A stretch of 64,000 nt of DNA from Zygnema cylindricum. Its lineage: Eukaryota > Streptophyta > Zygnematophyceae > Zygnematales > Zygnemataceae. The stretch is taken from contig JBBHKE010000722.1 of assembly GCA_037447655.1 (NCBI GenBank), positions 220,271-284,270 on the forward strand, in the 5' to 3' direction. The position numbers and the translations under genes were made by a program. The notes below the pieces were generated by a model. It saw only the letters and a program-made list of their open reading frames with translations, made no database searches and was not told where the DNA came from. Positions 27,001-38,456 of this stretch are shown here, one piece after another; positions within the stretch are counted from its first letter, which is position 1, and each line of letters opens with the position of its first letter.

Positions 27001-28681
27001 ACAAAATTTTGCATTTTGTCTATGATGGAGGTGGTGCCTTTTATTAGGTGTTTTTCATGTCCAAAGTTAAACCATCACCCATAACATCGTATCCCATTGG
27101 CGCGTTGTCTTGAAAAATTGAGAGCTATTGTATCGCTTCATCAAATTGGGGTCTTACAATTTCGTACCGAAAAGCTCCATCGGTGGAAACATATCTCGGC
27201 TAGTGGTGTGAAACGATACTCATCCCAGGTTTCACTACTTAAAGAAAATTTCAGCGCCTCCGAGCAACCATTCCGTACGTAGTTCACGCACAAAAATAGT
27301 GTAAATCTCATGGCCGACAACAAAAATCCTCACCCACATGTACCTGCCCTCCCTATTCAAGTAGAAATCCTGTACCATAAAACACACAACACCGAAAGGA
27401 TCTACACAACTCTACATGATTGGCTCAGTAAAATCACCTTCTTTACGGCATGTAGGAAACATAAGTGCCAATCTCTTCACATAAATTAGTGTGGGTCACT
27501 GATTACAGGGAAAAGACATATTTGACCTACAGAAGTCCACATCAGGCCCATCTTCAAGTACATGTAATGTTGTAACCGAACTAGTTCCCAGTCCTCGCAA
27601 GCAAATTGCCTTACCAACCACAGAGATGAAAGAAAACCAAAACAGGAGAACACTTTATTGCAGAGGAATTTCCCCCAGGTATACAAACAAGTGAAAAAGG
27701 AAGGGAGCAAAAGACATTATTTTTACTTACGGAGAAGTGGGATCCAACGTCAAGTTTCAAAAGTCGAAAATTTTAGCGTCTCTCCGGTAGAGAATCAGAT
27801 TACCTCGGCATAAGTTGAGCAGAAAACAACCTTCCTACAATCAGTTAAGGATGGGACCTCCAGTTCTCTCCTGCGCACCCAATCACAACGATTAAAAATA
27901 AAACCGGACAAAAATAAGTGGGCAATAACAATTAAAAATAACAGGGCAATGGCCACTTGAAGGTCTGTGAATACAATTTCTTTTAATTTCGCCTTCCATT
28001 TGTAGGGCTACTTGGCCAAATAGAAAGATCTTTGCTGGACTGGAAGCCGTTTTCTAGTACACTGTGTAAGTGCGAAGCTAGAATTTGTAATTACTAGCTT
28101 AGTGTAGGGAGAGGTAGGGAGTGTAGTCCACTCCTGAGTTCGGCCAAAAAAAATCACGGCCGAATTAGTGTTTTTCGGCTCTAACCGCGATGATTTGGAA
28201 AAAACTTCCGAATCAAGAAAAAAAAAACAGGCTATCAAATAAGGAGTTGACAAAATGTCCTGTAAAAAACGTCAAAAAGGTCGTAAAAAACAAGTGGACC
28301 AAGCCCAGCTCTAAATTTGTCACTTTCTTATTAGACACGGTCATAATGATAGCGTGGAAAACTACAGAGAGATTTAATTCAAATGAGTGACGTTTTATAT
28401 AGCTTTTGCACTTTTGACTGGAGCTGACTGGTTCCCAAGGCTCGTAAAATCACATCACATGTTAGAGGAATTAATAAAAAGTGATTGTATTATAAATGGT
28501 ATTCAGACATCACAGATTTCCACATTATAACCAAAGGACCTTCCGATTCCAGTCAAAAGCTCAAGTGTTAATGACACCCACCCTCCTAGTCCCCTATTAA
28601 TTCGGAATAATACATAACAACTCTCCCCAAAATGCATCACTGTTATTGTCAAAATAACCGATAATCAGACATAAAACTTAC
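24074..28681. other. intergenic, AT-rich, no gene recognised
   Basis: About 4.6 kb with no frame above 82 codons and no motif I recognise. The last kilobase may contain 3' exons or the 3' UTR of the minus-strand gene at 28.7-31.7 kb, but I cannot support any specific exon. Confidence 0.45.
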
Positions 28682-31658
28682 CACGGGGGGAAGACACGAA
28701 CTGCAATATTGGGAACAAGTTCAAAATCTGAAGTCCCACGAGTTGGAAAGAGTACATAGATGGAGGGAGAAATCCCAGCAGAAGACGGGATCCAGCCCTG
28801 AAAAAAGAACAGAAACACCGTTCAAAAAACTGCCAACAACATAAAAAAAAAAAAAAGTTTTTCTCATGTAAGGACAGTACTATCTGCATTCTGGCATAAA
28901 TAGTACCTCTGGAGAATGTTGCACTTCACAAAGACATATAGTTAAATGTGCCTCCAAGCTTGTTTTTAAAACGCGAACTTCCAGCACCCTTATTCTATTT
29001 CCTGCAGTCAACAGAAAAAGAAAAAAAAGGAAAAAAAAACAGAGATAAAAATAACAAGAAGTTCCCCCTCGCTTGAGTGCTTTGCAAATTACCTTTATGC
29101 ATTACCAGGATATTGCTAAACGTTCTAGAAATGGTGCTGATACAGAAAATTTCCAAAACAAACTTGTAGAAAGATTTCTAAAATCGTACCCAAAAAACTG
29201 CTCGAATTCAAAATGGCCTTTTGTAGAGTTGCATGATCGTGCTTCTCCTTCTCCACTAGTCTATGTAGCGCCCCCTGAAAGCCTGTACTGTTACCTCCCA
29301 TTCCCAGGAGACAACTTCAAGTCGTTTTAGTAATATATCCCATCCCCCCATCATACATCAATGACATTCGTGATGGGTGTCCAATTTTTTTGAAGTGGTG
29401 TGCAAATAGAGGCTTTCTCCAAAGTGTCTCAAAATGTAATTAAAAAATCGCTAATTGGAATCCAGATCAAACGTTGACATAATCACATTTACATAGTTAC
29501 AAAACGTCAGTTTATATGTTAATCTACATATAAATGTTAGGCAATTTTTAATGCCTGAAAGAGGACAAAAAATACTTAAACCATCTAGCAAGTGTCAAAA
29601 CATGAAAGCCTGAATATCTTCTCTGCACTTTATGTACAATTGCAGATATATAGCCAAAGTGATAAGTTACGAGTTCCTAAGTTTCTTACATTGGCATTCT
29701 CAAAAGGTGGCCATGGCCTCGCTGGCCCACTGTGCCTCCTTCAGAGTTCTCTTCAAAGAAAGGACCATTCCTCTGTCGAGACAATAAATGGGGACACGTC
29801 GTCTCTTCCCTGTGGCTTCCATCTGCCTACAAAGGAAACACGAAGGAGAAATCACTGACCACCATCTGAAGAAATCTCAGCACACTGCATATCATAACTC
29901 ATGTTTTTTTTCCAAAACAAAAGAACATCCATTCACTCCTAGACTTTCTAATTATCCGGACACCTCTCTGGCCACAGCAAAAAAGCCAAACCTTTTTTCC
30001 AAGTAACATTCCTTAGTCTCACCTAGGGACCCAAATTAAACCCAACAACATTGTAGCATAAAATAAACTCCCTGATAAAAAAACAATGCAGTAAGTGTCC
30101 GAGTTTTTGCAAACAGGAATGGGTTAGGATACTGTCCGATATAGCGCAAAAGTTTTGCAAACTTTGCAATAACCATTCATCTTCCATCTCCACCTAAACA
30201 ACTAAAGCTTTCCTACCTGTTTTAACTCAAAGTCATTGGCGAAGTCCAGAATATCTTCTTCATTGCGAGAACGGGGAAGCTCAAAAGTCCAGCATTGGGC
30301 CTCTGCCGGCTGACGAACAGACAATTAAAAAAAACTCAGTCAGAGGATTTTTGTTTTTGATTCAAAAGACCTTATTACTGCAGGGAAGAAAACAGAAACG
30401 ACAAGGTAAAAACCCCTATCCAGGAACCGGAACAGTCATTCAGCATACGGTTGGTCGACTAACATTGGACAAAAAGAAATCAAACGGGTGGATATATTCC
30501 ACTTAAGGAACAACCGTAGAAGAAAGGCTAACATGAGAAGGAGACTAAATTGACAAGTAAAACAAGACAACAAACAGTCAAATGACAACAAGACTTTTTA
30601 TTCCTAAAACAATTCCAATTACATACCACTTCTCTCTTTCCAGAGGATGCTTCTCCAGTGAGCCTTTGAAGTCGATGAACAAGTGTAATTGTTCCATCTC
30701 CATCCATATCATTCTTTGGTTTTAAAACCTCTTGAACTTCCAAGTCAGTATCCATCCTCGCCGGCTTGATTGAAAATTTTGGTTTCCCATGCCCAGCATT
30801 TACACGTGGGAGGAGTTGTGGCTTGAGAAAGGGACTCCCTTCTTGCCTTTCACTCTCAGGAGGAGGAGGGTTAAGAGATAAAGGTTTGATGGAAAATTTC
30901 AGGTGAGAAGTTTCTGCAGTTAAGACAAGAAAGCCACATCTGAGCTTGTGAAGAGCTAAGTCATGAAACAATAGGTGATGAGGCGACCAATTCTAAGTCA
31001 ATCAGGGTACATCAGGAGAAATCCACATCAGGAGAAATTCACATCAGGAAAATTACACCAATAACTGAATTACTAGTATAATTGAAATGAGAAGCAACAC
31101 AAAATCCTAAAGCTCTCCTCGATGTAAAAGACAAACCATGTAAAACTCATTTTTTATCCTCTTTCTTGTCTCCTACCTGCTTTCACCATACTTCATACAA
31201 GCGCAGACAGCTCGCCAACATCACATTTTCTGGTTCAAGATTGTCGAGTCCTCACCTTTCCCTTTACTTCTCCCTTTCCGCTGCAATTCGCTGAAACCCT
31301 GCGAGGTTGAACTCAAGCAACCTATCTGTTTGCTACAGCAGTCTGAAAAATGCTGACTGGAGTCCGGAACAGTTTCCTCTGCTCTCCCTCTACCCCACAT
31401 ATCGCCTCCATCAACTTGAGGGGCGTCTGCCCAAAAATCATAATCTTTAGCCACCCAATTCAATGAGCCTGTTTTACTGGCAAGGAGAGAATCGGAAGAA
31501 GTCTCCTTCGCGGCCTGCCCGGCAATAGACGTTCTGACAGCAGAGGAACTGAAGGTGCTATTTGTATACTTACGATTAGCACCATAGCCATAAAAAGATT
31601 CTCTACCACTTCCACCTTCGTTAGAAAGGTTATCTGTCCCACGCTGGGGTCTGCCGTC
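28682..31658 (-). CDS. unidentified multi-exon gene; low-complexity protein with KFSIKP repeats (partial)
   Basis: I do not recognise the family. Four exons join in frame with consensus splice sites: 31658-31256 (ending GKG), 30913-30627, 30309-30217 and 29826-29690. A candidate later exon is 28797-28682 (TTTTTTCAG acceptor, GTAAGT donor; frame unsettled, one reading contains PSIYVLFPTRGTSDFELVPN). The first exon is Gly/Ser/Asn-rich and includes KDYDFWADAPQ. The second repeats KFSIKP twice (LKFSIKPLSLNPPPPE, PKFSIKPARMDTD) and ends THRxLxxLTGEA-like sequence. The third reads AQCWTFELPRSRNEEDILDF. Continuous frame across three splice junctions is good evidence of a real gene. The 5' start and 3' end are not found; the ATG at 31703 lies in what looks like intron. 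Confidence 0.55.
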
Positions 31659-31703
31659 CTGGAAATATAAAGATGCATAACATCCCTTAGAATCCCCATG
31701 CAA

Positions 31704-33406
31704 GAGGTGGGAGCAAGAGTAGCAACACGGAGGAGAACAAATACATTTACATAATGTTACTGAATAGCATCTCTAAATCGACTTTAAATCAGAAACACAA
31801 ATCCTCCAATTAATATCTCTTCGAGCAATCTACCATCCACAAGCACACCTTTCTACAAAACAAAAGATGGACAGAGATGGTGTAACAATCAGCAAAATGA
31901 GCTAAGTAGAGTCAAAAATAATGTGAAAATGCAGTCTTTGGACACTGAACGAGGTCAAAAAAATTACCAAACCCGCCCCGGCAGTTGCAAAACTGGGAAA
32001 TGTCCACAGACAGATTACACTTTGCGGACATTTAAGGACTTACTTTCAGTTCCTTGGCCATGTGGAAAAAAACGAATACAGTATGACAGTGTCTTTCCTT
32101 TGTCGATCTCCGGCTTAAAACAATGCAGTCACACTTCACAATCTCTCTTCATCATTATTGGCAAACTAACTGCCAGCCCTTTGCGGTCTCCATGTGCTTC
32201 AGTTTTTAAGGACAGAAACGAAGACAAATCGTGTGAAACTGCAAAAGAACATGACACGATTCTCACCTCTCAAAAAAATCACAAAAGGTACCAAGAGACA
32301 TCTCCAGCATCCATGGACACACTGGTTCTTCTGTTACCAGTCTACTTTTTTTCCTCCTTTCCTTCCACATCCTTTTCAATGCTATAGTGATGAATAGGCC
32401 TAATAGAAAATCATTTACGATACTTCATAATCCTAAAAAAACAACCCATGAAAACAATGTTATAGAGAAGGCGTGCAAACAAAAAAGGAAAACGATCCAG
32501 CCAATTATAAATCAGAAGTTGTAGCCTGTTTTGAAACATATGATAATAACGGGAAAAATAAAATACGATTTTGCAAATTTTCATTCCTGTTTATAATCAG
32601 ACCAAAATTTGTACAGGAAGTTCCAATCTAACTACAACCGACATTGACCAATATAATGATAATAAATATGGACGACTCTCATTTCGCAAAAAATAAATAA
32701 AACACGTTTTCACATTTGATGTCTCGCATAGACTCCCACACAAAAATCTGAATCAGTATTTACATAAAATGTATCTAAGTCTGTGATAAACAAGCCAAAA
32801 AACGATTAGAAATCCAAATCATCCGCATTCAGTTATCAGAGTAAGGCAGCTGGATTAATAAGCGGCCAAAAGCAATGCCGCGTATTGGCTACATTCAGCT
32901 CGACTGAACCATTTCTTTCCTTACGTTGTTTTTGTGATTTTGGCCTCACAGCATATGCAGTTGACAGAGATATTGTGACCGACTTCAGTCTGACCCACCA
33001 ATTAGAGGACTGTGAGAATAAAGTCTATCTTATGGATTCGAAAGGTGATTAAATGGCTTTGTTTGAGTATTGAAATTCGTAAGCTTTGATGGAGAAGAGT
33101 TACAGAACCTGGAGAACTACCAGGGCTGTCACAACACGTGAATTACCCTAGAAGGCTAAAGGTCCAAAAGGAGTTATAGGCATGTTGGCAAGAGTCAAAG
33201 GGCGGAACATGGAGACTCATCAATCATCGCCCGTACACTAGATCAATTTATTCTCGTGTTGAGGATGAATCGTACGCTCCTGTAATCGTGCATACCACTG
33301 AAAACTAAGGGTACATCCCATGATATATAAATTTAGCGAACGTGTTTTGTATTGTAGCGAAGATTCTCTATACATGGCTTTCAAATGTCCCAATGCGTAA
33401 CAACTA
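31704..33406. other. upstream/intergenic stretch, no gene recognised
   Basis: Contains a 154-codon plus-strand frame (31923-32387) without recognisable features. The first exon(s) and promoter of the minus-strand gene ending at 28.7 kb probably lie here but cannot be placed. Confidence 0.35.
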
Positions 33407-33543
33407 CACCGTGAATCGCTATTAGCATTAATAACACTAATTCGGTGCCACCAAATTTTGACCCTCGAACCCAGATTATAGTCAATAACACTAATTGTTT
33501 TTTTACACTAGTTATTTCTCAACGCTGATAGCGATTCAAGGTG
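33407..33543. mobile_element. TA-flanked MITE, short class (copy 8, internally shortened)
   Basis: The smallest copy at 137 bp. Left end CACCGTGAATCGCTATTAG, right end CTGATAGCGATTCAAGGTG, TA at 33405-33406 and 33544-33545. Confidence 0.85.
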
Positions 33544-33589
33544 TAATGAAGGTGAGTGAAGGTGAGAGAGGCATTCAATATGTGCGTAC

Positions 33590-34583
33590 TTTTTAAGTGC
33601 AAGGGCCGTGGAGGGGTCTCGAGCAACGGATGCCATTTCGCAAAAGCGAAGTTCGTGAAGGGGCCTCTCTCCCTCTCCCTCTCCCACTACCGCATCTATC
33701 TCACAATTCCTATATTGAAACACAACAATAATGGCATCAAATGAAAACTCTCAAAAAAAATACTTTTTACTATTTTTGGACGTGTTTTTATGGCAAGTAG
33801 AGTGAAAAAAGACGAAAGAACCAAATCGGGAAACTATGGCCAAAAGTTTTGGAATTAGTGACGTCGACGCTACCACAATTGAGCATGACGTCAAAATGTC
33901 ACAAACCCTAAACATCTAAAATGCCATAACAAATACTGTAGACACCTCTACAACCGTCGTTATTTTGTAAATGCCATCAACTGTCATGAGTTTTGTAGTC
34001 GTCTACAACCGCCATAAATTACACCTGCGTCTACATCTGTCACAATGAAAAGTAACGATTTCATTGCCGATCATATTAAGGCGGGTGCCCATGAGTTAAA
34101 GTGAGGGTTTTTTCCGTCGTTTTAACGTAAAAATGAGCCCTGCAACGAGAAAATCTTACGCCGTACGAAAAAAAGGGAAAAACCAAAGTAAATTTTGCGT
34201 CCTCTTTAAACTTTAAATGTACTCTAATTTAGCGCTAATGTCTTTTCGACCCAGTTCCACGTCACACCAGCTCATCTTCACACTTGTGATGAAAGAGACT
34301 CGCGAGGCGATTATATTTGAAATAATAATCGATTGACAAATATAAAAAAGTTATTGCATGGGTCAAATGTTTCCAAAATATTTTACACGAGCCTTGCTCG
34401 TCACGTGCCTGTACGTAGAAAAATGAAAAGCATGTACGAAAAAGAATTTCTAGGGGTCCCGTTGCCGTTTTTATAAACGTCATCATTTTTTTGAAGTTTC
34501 GTAGTTGTCTACGTTTGGTTTTGTTGTTTGTTACACATTTTGTACATGTCTACGACTGTTACGTATTTAAAGTAATGAAGGCA
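33590..34583. repeat. dispersed repeat family R (copy A, left part)
   Basis: Shares ordered blocks with 45057-46130: GGAGGGGTCTC..CAACGGATG, TCTATCTCACAA, AATAATGGCATCAAATGAAA, TGACGTCAAAATG.CACAAACCCT, then the GTCTACAACCGTC blocks. It continues at 35720-35775 after the solo LTR. No ORF is supported. CTCGCGAG (34299-34306) is the decayed core of the palindrome seen at 41224 and 45392. Confidence 0.7.
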
Positions 34584-35719
34584 TGAAATTTTGTGAGCTC
34601 CATTTCCCCACAGAAATCACAGATCCAAAGAAGCTTATCTAAATAGTACTGGCTCAAAGTTGATAAAAACCCAAATGATTGACACCTTGACAGTCAGAAC
34701 CCCAATAGAGCTTCACCCGTGTGAAAGAAGACAATCTGTGTGCTCAGTTCCTAACAGAGTGCAAATTTAGAATATGAGTACATGGACACATTCCCCCACT
34801 TTGACTTTCCCTTACAAATGTAGGCACCCTGGCAGGAAAAATATATGACTGAATACACCCTGTGTAGCCTGGACTCCCTTGAGTTCGCAACAAAAAGAAT
34901 CTCTCAATTTGCTCCCCCGAGCACTTAGTTTTGGTTGGCCAAAGATGACATATAAATTAAATGCACTTTGGGAGAGAGGCGGCTACCTAACATTTTTTCT
35001 AAGTCCTAAACCCCTCTTTAAACCCTCTACTACTGAAGTACGGTATCAATCACAAGATTGTAGCGTATATAAAAGTACAGGTGCCGAAGTACTTTTTGTA
35101 TGACATTTGTACGGCATGGCCATAATTGTGACATATGTCATATCCGGACTTATTATCGTGCACTCCGGAGATTCTGTAAACCCGTAAGATGATGCCACGT
35201 GTCATTGGGAGTGTATCCAAAAACCGCCAAGGTAGCCATTCCAGAATCTCGGCTCGCACCATGGCTGTCAATGAAAGTCGGCTTTTGATACGAACCGTTG
35301 AAATAAATTTGCGTAACATTTATTTCGTACGGTATATAATGTAAAGTGGTTTCTATGCTTTAAGATTCCGTTTTAGCAGTTAAATGGAATCTTTGGCATG
35401 TAAGCCTTTAAATACCTATCGTACCCTACCCATCTTAGCTTCGTTTCATACTATATGATAAAGTTGACGGTTGTAAGAGATTTGGCAAACAGCATGTACC
35501 AAGATCAAATCTTGGGTCCGTCAATCCTTTTTTTTTGGTAAATCTACCAAAAACTACTGCCTGTCTCTCTAGAGGGCCTAGGCAGCCATGGCTCTAGCTC
35601 CCTATCTAACCTTCAGAAAATAAAACAAGTGTGAGGGCTTGGAGAAGGGAGTTAGAGACAGACTGCCTCTAATCCTTTTTTATCCTCATATAAGACTAGA
35701 AAATACATCAATTTCAACA
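34584..35719 (-). repeat. solo copia-family LTR
   Basis: 1136 bp from TGAAATTTTGTGAGC to ATTTCAACA, read on the minus strand as TG...CA. Five-base duplications flank it: AGGCA (34579-34583) and AGGCC (35720-35724), one mismatch. The uninterrupted repeat at about 45174 (TTAAGGCCCAAGTAAG) shows the pre-insertion site. Its 3' end still carries the family's outward-facing ATGGAG start codon. Confidence 0.9.
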
Positions 35720-36300
35720 AGGCCCAAATAAGGGCATGTTCCCATGTGATAAAGGGTTTATTCATGTCAAGCGTGCTTGAGAAACATGAGAGAACGGCCT
35801 ACTGCCCGGTGTAGTCGGCATCGGAGTTCTGCAAATAACCCCCAAATTGCGAATGCTTCCTATAATAATGATTATGCCCACTGCTGCCTGCATCCCTCCC
35901 ATAGACATGCATGCAAAATAAGGGAGACAATCGGACAGGTAATAGGAATGAGTGCATGGGAGGGCGAAAAGATATATCGTCCCCTTTCCTTTCCCCACCT
36001 GGCCGGGGAAAGGGATTGGGTTCTTGGTAATTGAGTTGGTGTCCTAATTTCCCCCCCTTTTAGTCAACCGTGACTAAGACATAAGAATAATCACCCGCCC
36101 AATTTGCACTTCCCGCAGAAACCATGTGCTGGAGGGTAGAGTACGTGGTTCCCACGAGGATGGGAGACATGCTGGATGCCAACACTGACCGCAATGATGG
36201 CACATCAAGACATTGCCCAGCTGATGGCACATCTAGAGGTTGCCTAGCTGAGAGGATATGCTGCATGCTGATGAACAGGAAGGAGGATCGGCAAAGTAAG

Positions 36301-36680
36301 TCAAGTGAAAAGCAGGTTTGTTCCCAATCCCCGAAGATGGCAAGGGGCCAGATTGATATAATTCTCCTTAATTTTTTGACCATCCTTCCCCTCCATTGTA
36401 AGTACTCCCTTGTTGGAACATTCTGACACTTTAAAAATCACCCGCCCTACAGAAATATCAAGCGTGTCTTTTTTCTGTTTCATCCAATGTACAAAGTCCC
36501 CGGACATAAATCGTCGCTAGCGGGGCACATAATTCCCGCTCCGGCGCTGAGAATACCACAACTGATCCCTGTGTTTAGCTGATTATAAATTCCCCATAGC
36601 GATAGTTATCTCTCGGTGGAAGATCTTGGCTCTATCGGTGATCAGTTTTGCGACCGTTCCCTTGTCATCCATCTCCGGGA
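36301..36680 (-). pseudogene. possible degenerate LTR-retrotransposon pol C-terminal fragment
   Basis: The minus strand reads MSGDFVHWMKQKKDTLDISV then GKDGQKIKENYINLAPCHLR. This resembles the post-integrase tail of some plant/algal LTR retrotransposon polyproteins as I recall them. Upstream frame (MDNKGTVAKLITDRAKIFHR) is broken by stops. It lies directly beside the LTR at 36690. Low certainty without a search. Confidence 0.35.
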
Positions 36681-36689
36681 GGACCACCG

Positions 36690-37742
36690 TGCAACTTTGG
36701 GACCTCGATAGGACCTTAGAGTAGGTAGCTCACACGAAGCCTCTAGGATAACCCTGACCCTTTTGTATTTCAGCACAAATAACCGCCACCCTCACAAACA
36801 AAAACTCTAACCACCTTCACCCCTGTGAAGGCAAGACTCCCTTGAGTCGATAGCAAAAAGAATCTCTGAATTTGCTCCCCTGAGCAGTAATTTATGGAGG
36901 GTCAAAGTTGACCTTTTGTACAGAAATCTCTTTGGGAGTGAGGGTCATATCTCCCAAATTTTTCTAAGTTATATCTCTCTCTAAAACTCTATCTACTGAC
37001 GTACAACACTAATCATATTAGTGTACCGTACAAAAAAGTACTGCTGAAGTGTACTTTATGTACGAACATTGTACGACATGACCAAAATGTCGACACGTGT
37101 CTTATCTGGATTAGTTTCCGTCATCCCTTAAGATGCCGAAATCCAATGTCACGGTGCCACGTGTCATATGATGTGGCGGCGACCATAAACCGCCGAAATC
37201 TTCTTCTGCTATCTCGACATTCTTTCCGGCTGTCCGATTGAATGCCGATTTCAATCATTGCCGTCCTAAATAGTTTCGATGTATTTGTTTTCCTATCGAA
37301 ACAAATGCGCGGTACTTATTTATTCTTCGTACTCGTAATCCATACTTTTCATAACTGACTCTATGTATCCCGTATATAATTCCCGTTAAATGATTTAGCC
37401 TATATGTTAATGTTTATATATTTATTACACTCTATATCGTTTACCACTAATCCTAGACTAAATGGATGAGGCTACCGGCTACCAGCGGCATTACCTATTT
37501 ATAAGTACTATGATCAAATCCTGTAGGCGACAGCTTTCATTTTAGTAAATAAACTACTTTATTACCCCGTAAATCTCTGGATAGCATTGGCAGCCATGGC
37601 ACTAGCTTCCTCTCCAACTTCTCAATGACTGCAACAAGTGTGAGAGTTGGAGAGAGAAGTTAGAGACAGACAGCCTCGGCTTCTTTTTCTGCACTATATT
37701 TTAGACCTAGAAAATACTAAAAGAACGATAAATTTCTATACA
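36690..37742 (-). repeat. copia-family LTR
   Basis: Begins TGCAACTTTGGGACCTC and ends TTTCTATACA. Aligned blocks with the full element's LTR include CCTCTAGGATAA.CCTGACCC, CACCCCTGTGAAGGCAAGAC and GATAGCAAAAAGAATCTCTG. The tRNA-like segment is present near 37455-37530. No matching target duplication is seen; its right edge abuts another LTR fragment. Confidence 0.8.
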
Positions 37743-38456
37743 AAGTTTGCTTATAAATACAAGTGCTCTCTAGGAGAGTGGCTGAAACCCAAAAAATATT
37801 CTAAGTCCTAAACTACCTATCTAAGTCTACTATTAGAGTACTTATCCAATCAAAAGACATAAGGTATAAGAAGGTACAGGTTTCGCTGTACTTCTTTTAC
37901 TACCATAGTACGGCATCGCCGCTCCGCTGACGCGTGAGAGTTCTTGAATTGGAGTTGCTCCCTCCGCGATACCCGTTGTCCTATGATCTTTCGCCACGTG
38001 TCACCCGCTGACATATGCTTAGCAAATCGCCAAAAACCACTCCGAAAATTTGGCTTGTCCGCTAACCGTCGATCGCCAACGACTTTCATTATCGTTTGTC
38101 GAATTTGATGTCGTTTCGTGCGGTACTTTATTTCGTGAGTTCCCACACGTTTCAAGTTCACTTCCTCTCGTAATATGTTAAATGAAGTATGTCGACGTGT
38201 TATATTTTAAATATGTATCAAACCCAATATGTATATTGTTTTATCAAGACCTACCGATAAGGCTGTTGGCTACGCCATACAGCAATCTATTCGGAGGTCA
38301 TTGGATCAAGTCCCACTAGTGATTGCATGAAACTAAAACTTGTGCTATGTCTCCTTGCCTGCATGAGGCAGCCATGGCTGCTTGCTAGTCCTCAATGACG
38401 AGGAAAAGTATGAGGGTTGCTCGAAGACCAAAAGACTATAAAATACCTTTTCAACA
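37743..38456 (-). repeat. truncated copia-family LTR
   Basis: Starts inside the LTR (GCTTATAAATACAAGTGC, aligning with the same block at about 40097) and ends at the terminal TTTTCAACA. It is the second of three head-to-tail minus-strand LTR pieces. Confidence 0.75.
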
